Of a DNA stretch of 7,731 nucleotides, positions 5,842 to 7,731 are shown piece by piece. The stretch lies in assembly GCA_021812735.1 (NCBI GenBank), contig JAKAMV010000467.1, positions 1 through 7,731 of the forward strand, written 5' to 3'. The stretch comes from Chloroflexota bacterium. Lineage in GTDB: Bacteria; Chloroflexota; Limnocylindria; Limnocylindrales; CSP1-4. Each line of letters starts with the position of its first letter. Position 1 is the first letter of the stretch. The notes beneath the pieces are model-generated. The model saw only the letters and a program-made list of their open reading frames with translations. It had not been told where the DNA came from and searched no databases. A program made the position numbers and the translations under genes.

Positions 5842-6800
5842 CCTCGCGCAGCGGCCCCTCGTGGTGGCCCGCCATGAGCGCCTGCAGCCGAGCCACCGCG
5901 CGCTCGCCGCTCTCGCTGAGCGGCTGGCGGATGGTGGTGAGCCCGATGAAGTCCGCCGCCTCCACGTCGTCGTAGCCGATCACCGACAGGTCGCCCGGGA
6001 CGGAGAGCCCGAGCGCCGCGGCCGTCTCGAGCACACCGATCGCCTCGGTGTCCGACGCCGCCACGATGGCCGTGGGCCGGTCCGCCCGGGCGAGGATCGC
6101 CTCGGCGGAGCGCCGGGCGTTGGCGCGCGAGTGCTCGGCCAGGCCGAGGTGGTCGCGCCGGATGGCGAGCCCCTCCTCGCGCAGCGCCTGCTCCACGCCG
6201 CGGAGGCGCAGCCGGCTCGACGAGAAGCCGAAGCCCGGCCTCGGCACGTCGCCCACGGAGCCCAGGCTCCGGTGCCCGAGATCGAGCAGGTGGCGCGCCG
6301 CGGTCCGCCCGCCGTCCACGTCGTCCATGACGACGCGCGGGACCGCTCGGTGGTGCGCGTCGAGGAGCACGACCGGGAGGCCGGTCGCCTGGATCCGGGC
6401 GAGCTCGTCCTCCTGCGGGGCGATGGACATCAGGATCAGCCCGTCGATGCGCTCCGGCCGGGCGATCGTCCGCAGGACGGCGTCCCGACGCTCGGCGGAC
6501 TCGACGTTCATCGCGATCATGTCGAGCCCGAGCTGAGCGAGGCCCAGCTCGATCCCGCGAAGACGCTCGACGACGGACGGGCGGGCGGGTCAGGAAGGGG
6601 ACAACGACGCCCACGCTCTGGGAGCGGCCGGTGGACAGCCGACGGGCCGCCGCGCTGGGGACGAAGTCCAGCTCGTCGATCACGGCCTGGACGCGGGCGC
6701 GCGTGTCCGGATCCACGTTGGGCTTGTCGTTCAGGACGCGGCTGACCGAGCCCCGGCCGACCCCTGCCTTCCGGGCGACGTCGCCGATCGTGACCGGCAT
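5786..6800 (-). pseudogene. LacI family transcriptional regulator, split by a frameshift
   Basis: From the ATG at 6800 the frame encodes a complete LacI DNA-binding head: helix-turn-helix TIGDVARKAGVGRGSVSRVLN (4-24), then helix 3 and the hinge region PSAAARRLSTG (48-58), then VGVVVPFLTRP (63-73). At 6578-6589 the frame breaks. In another frame the sugar-binding core follows without a gap: VVERLRGIELGL, then LPVVLLDAHH, VVMDDVDGGRTAARHLLDLGHR, AIVAASDTEAIGV, DLSVIGYDDVEAADFIG, and RTTGRPPAG before TGA at 5786. Dropping four bases (one CCCG unit) restores LTRPSVVERLRG and a 336-residue protein, the usual LacI length. Unrepaired, the first frame runs 431 codons into the antisense of the neighbouring gene; the C-terminal part alone could start at ATG 6520. 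This may be a real mutation, a switchable tract or a sequencing or assembly error. No sugar genes adjoin, so the effector is unknown. Confidence 0.85.
6578..6600 (+). repeat. (CGGG)3 tract and G-quadruplex motif at the lacI frameshift
   Basis: Three copies of CGGG (6578-6589) sit exactly where the LacI frame is lost. The tract continues into TCAGGAAGGGG, giving four G-runs of at least three with loops of 1, 1 and 7 bases, a canonical G-quadruplex pattern on the plus strand (6579-6600). Tetranucleotide slippage, in the cell or during sequencing, readily explains the 4-base gain. Confidence 0.75.
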
Positions 6801-6805
6801 CCATT

Positions 6806-6809
6806 CTCC
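6806..6809 (-). promoter_or_regulatory. Shine-Dalgarno site of the lacI-type gene
   Basis: GGAG on the minus strand lies five bases before the ATG at 6800-6798. It selects this ATG over an overlapping out-of-frame ATG four bases upstream. Confidence 0.65.
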
Positions 6810-6833
6810 GCGAGACCCCTGCCTGCGGTTCGC

Positions 6834-6862
6834 ATCATGGCCGCCGCGGGAACGGTTCCACT
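6834..6862 (-). promoter_or_regulatory. Candidate lacI-type promoter with internal operator dyad
   Basis: On the minus strand CATGAT (6834-6839) could be a -10 box. The hexamer 17 bp upstream (6857-6862) is a poor -35. Between them GGAAC-G-GTTCC (6849-6859) is a perfect 5-base dyad, 49 bp upstream of the start codon, a sensible place for autoregulation by a LacI-type protein. LacI operators usually have an even, CG-centred axis, and this one is odd, which lowers confidence. Confidence 0.35.
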
Positions 6863-6954
6863 TCGGACCCCCATCGCGGGGGCAGCGGCGACGCGGGGTC
6901 AGGGGGCCCGGGCGAGGTGCCGGGTGGCCTGCCCTCGCGGCCCGCTCGCGGCGA

Positions 6955-6974
6955 GATCGGCGCGCGGACCGATC
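6955..6974. promoter_or_regulatory. GATCGG-N8-CCGATC inverted repeat
   Basis: GATCGG (6955-6960) and CCGATC (6969-6974) are separated by eight bases. The 20-bp dyad is the size of a dimeric regulator site and lies 50 bp upstream of the sufB -35 box. The CCGAT half recurs at 7015-7019 and 7046-7050. Either an operator or chance. Confidence 0.35.
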
Positions 6975-6985
6975 CGTGACGGGCG

Positions 6986-6997
6986 CTCCCCGGGGAG
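6986..6997. promoter_or_regulatory. CTCCCCGGGGAG perfect palindrome
   Basis: A 12-bp perfect palindrome lies 27 bp upstream of the sufB -35 box, immediately joined to an 8-bp palindrome, GGACGTCC (6997-7004). It could be a regulator site; GC bias makes chance palindromes of this kind fairly common. Confidence 0.28.
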
Positions 6998-7024
6998 GAC
7001 GTCCCAGGCCCCCGCCGATTGACG

Positions 7025-7053
7025 TTGACGTTTCGCCCTCTAATTCCGATAAT
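7025..7053 (+). promoter_or_regulatory. sufB housekeeping-type promoter
   Basis: TTGACG (7025-7030) and GATAAT (7048-7053) are separated by exactly 17 bp. Each is one mismatch from the sigma-70 consensus. Transcription should start near 7060, giving a leader of about 113 nt. A second TTGACG lies immediately upstream (7019-7024), so the -35 hexamer is tandemly duplicated, although its spacing to this -10 (23 bp) is too long for use. The AT-rich patch stands out sharply in GC-rich surroundings. Confidence 0.82.
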
Positions 7054-7066
7054 TCTGGTCGGGATT
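7042..7066 (+). promoter_or_regulatory. Candidate Rrf2/IscR-like operator over the sufB -10 box
   Basis: CCGAT (7046-7050), seven bases, then GTCGG (7058-7062) form a near-perfect dyad with the same spacing as the E. coli IscR type 1 site, whose halves are YYGAC and GTCRR. Only one base differs in the left half, and the outer bases match partly. It covers the -10 hexamer, where a repressor would block polymerase. Fe-S-sensing Rrf2 proteins commonly control suf operons, which supports the idea. The TAATTC direct repeat (7041-7046 and 7050-7055) overlaps it and offers an alternative reading. Confidence 0.42.
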
Positions 7067-7140
7067 GCGGCGTCAGCCGCGTTCCCGCCGTTCCGCCCCA
7101 GCCGTCCCCGCCCAACCAGACCTCCTCAGCGCCACCGCTT
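7067..7140 (+). promoter_or_regulatory. sufB leader: small hairpin and C-rich, G-poor stretch (possible rut site)
   Basis: GCGGC-GTCA-GCCGC (7067-7080) is a 5-bp stem with a tetraloop at the start of the leader. The next 60 bases (7081-7140) contain 33 C and only 11 G, a strong C-over-G bias of the kind recognised by Rho. I recognise no riboswitch fold. Rho-dependent attenuation is inferred from composition only. Confidence 0.35.
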
Positions 7141-7163
7141 CCGCGGCGCCCGCCGCCTGCATC

Positions 7164-7167
7164 GGAG
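7164..7167 (+). promoter_or_regulatory. Shine-Dalgarno site of sufB
   Basis: GGAG ends six bases before the ATG at 7174, supporting that start. Confidence 0.7.
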
Positions 7168-7173
7168 CAGCCA

Positions 7174-7731
7174 ATGAGCTCAACCCGCGACCTGGTCCGC
7201 GACGAGCGCGACCAGTACGCCTTCCACGACGACATCGTCTACCTGCGCGAGACCAAGCGCGGGCTCACCCGTGAGACGGTGGAGGAGATCAGCCGGTTCA
7301 AGGACGAGCCGGACTGGATGCTGCAGTTCCGGCTGCGCGCGTACGACCACTTCCTGAAGCGCAAGATGCCCACTTGGGGCGGGCGCCTCGACGACATCGA
7401 CTTCGACAAGATCGTCTACTACCGCAAGCCGTCCGAGCGCGAGGAGAAGTCCTGGGACGACGTCCCGGACCAGATCAAGCAGACGTTCGAGAAGCTGGGC
7501 ATCCCGGAGGCCGAGCGCAAGTTCCTGGCGGGCGTTGGCGCCCAGTACGACTCGGAGGTGGTCTACCACTCGGTCCGCGAGGAGCTGTCCAAGATCGGCG
7601 TGGTGTTCATGGGCACCGACCAGGCGCTCAAGGAGTACCCGGACATCTTCCGCCAGTACTTCGGCACCGTCGTCCCGCCCGAGGACAACAAGTTCGCGGC
7701 CCTCAACTCGGCGGTCTGGTCGGGCGGCTCG
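7174..7731 (+). CDS. sufB: Fe-S cluster assembly protein SufB (partial, N-terminal 186 residues)
   Basis: SufB is the scaffold subunit of the cytoplasmic SufBC2D complex, on which iron-sulfur clusters are built with sulfur supplied by SufS. The visible part is the N-terminal SufB segment. It shows GLTRETVEEIS (30-40), KDEPDWMLQFRLRAYDHF (43-60), MPTWGG (65-70), an AQYDSEVVYH block (123-132) and the near-invariant PPEDNKFAALNSAVWSGGS (168-186) that leads into the beta-helix core. The family is about 465-480 residues, so some 60% of the gene, including the conserved C-terminal cysteine region, lies past the window edge. The start is fixed by GGAG six bases upstream and by alignment of the N-terminus. 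As the first gene after a strong promoter with a possible Fe-S-sensor operator, it is probably the head of a suf operon. No regulator gene of the SufR type sits between the promoter and sufB. Confidence 0.97.
   Translation, partial: MSSTRDLVRDERDQYAFHDDIVYLRETKRGLTRETVEEISRFKDEPDWMLQFRLRAYDHFLKRKMPTWGGRLDDIDFDKIVYYRKPSEREEKSWDDVPDQIKQTFEKLGIPEAERKFLAGVGAQYDSEVVYHSVREELSKIGVVFMGTDQALKEYPDIFRQYFGTVVPPEDNKFAALNSAVWSGGS

Larger units (their letters stand above)
6801..7173. other. 373-bp divergent control region between the lacI-type gene and sufB
   Basis: This gap holds no gene that I can support. The left part (6801-6862) has the lacI-type ribosome site and candidate promoter. The middle (about 6863-7015) is very GC-rich, with a CCCCC-ATCGC-GGGGG stem (6868-6882), several G-runs (about 6878-6923) and the two palindromes listed separately. 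The right part turns sharply AT-richer at 7018-7057, where the sufB promoter lies, and then becomes a C-rich leader. Confidence 0.7.

Noticed and set aside
6578..6600. Programmed ribosomal frameshift in the lacI-type mRNA
   Set aside because: No X-XXY-YYZ slippery heptamer is present, and the 4-base excess matches one repeat unit exactly, so repeat slippage or a sequence error is simpler.
4496..6745. 749-codon plus-strand open frame
   Set aside because: It is a shifted frame of the ycaQ-like gene followed by antisense of the lacI-type gene; low-complexity Arg/Ser/Pro translation.
6837..7022. Small 61-codon plus-strand gene upstream of sufB
   Set aside because: It lacks a Shine-Dalgarno site and recognisable sequence, and it covers the palindrome-rich control region.
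7060..7173. Riboswitch in the sufB leader
   Set aside because: Apart from one 5-bp hairpin the leader is C-rich and weakly structured; I could match no known riboswitch core.
5505..7235. Single 576-codon gene containing the LacI head
   Set aside because: Only residues from the ATG at 6800 to the frame break look like a protein. The upstream part is intergenic DNA and crosses the sufB start, and the downstream part is antisense shadow.
1..7731. CRISPR array, tRNA, rRNA, insertion sequence or prophage signal
   Set aside because: No regularly spaced repeats, cloverleaf, rRNA-like stretch, transposase or terminal inverted repeat was seen on either strand.

Overview
This is a GC-rich stretch (roughly 70% G+C by eye) from a free-living bacterium. 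It uses GTG as well as ATG starts, and one gene looks leaderless, with a TANNNT box ending six bases before its start codon. An adaptor-less RND pump, a Gram-positive-style SUF gene and this start-site style together suggest a high-GC Actinomycetota or Chloroflexota-like soil or freshwater lineage. That placement is inference; no rRNA or marker gene confirms it.

Left half (1-4319), all read leftward: a MarR-type repressor gene, an AcrB/SwrC-type RND efflux permease overlapping it by 4 bp (ATGA), and then, after a 125-bp gap, an OsmC-type peroxide reductase cut by the window edge. The MarR and RND genes are a regulator-plus-pump pair, and a 17-bp palindrome over the marR start codon is a likely autoregulatory operator. 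The RND protein carries an in-frame Gly-Ser-Ala-Pro-Ala repeat insertion.

Centre (4320-6800): divergent from marR, a YcaQ-family (HTH_42) DNA glycosylase gene reads rightward. It converges on, and overlaps by 56 bp, a leftward LacI-family regulator gene. The LacI gene is split by a frameshift at a (CGGG)3 tract that also forms the core of a G-quadruplex motif. Removing one CGGG unit restores one continuous protein of normal length.

Right end (6801-7731): a 373-bp divergent control region and then the first 186 codons of sufB, the iron-sulfur cluster scaffold gene. The control region has the clearest promoter in the window (TTGACG, 17-bp spacer, GATAAT). A CCGAT-N7-GTCGG dyad overlaps its -10 box and resembles operators of Rrf2/IscR-type iron-sulfur regulators. 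A C-rich, G-poor leader of about 113 nt follows.

I see no CRISPR array, tRNA, rRNA, insertion sequence or phage gene. The genes are recognisable families. The novelty lies in the details: the LacI frameshift, the RND insertion, the sufB control region and the palindromes. I do not see a wholly new multi-gene system.
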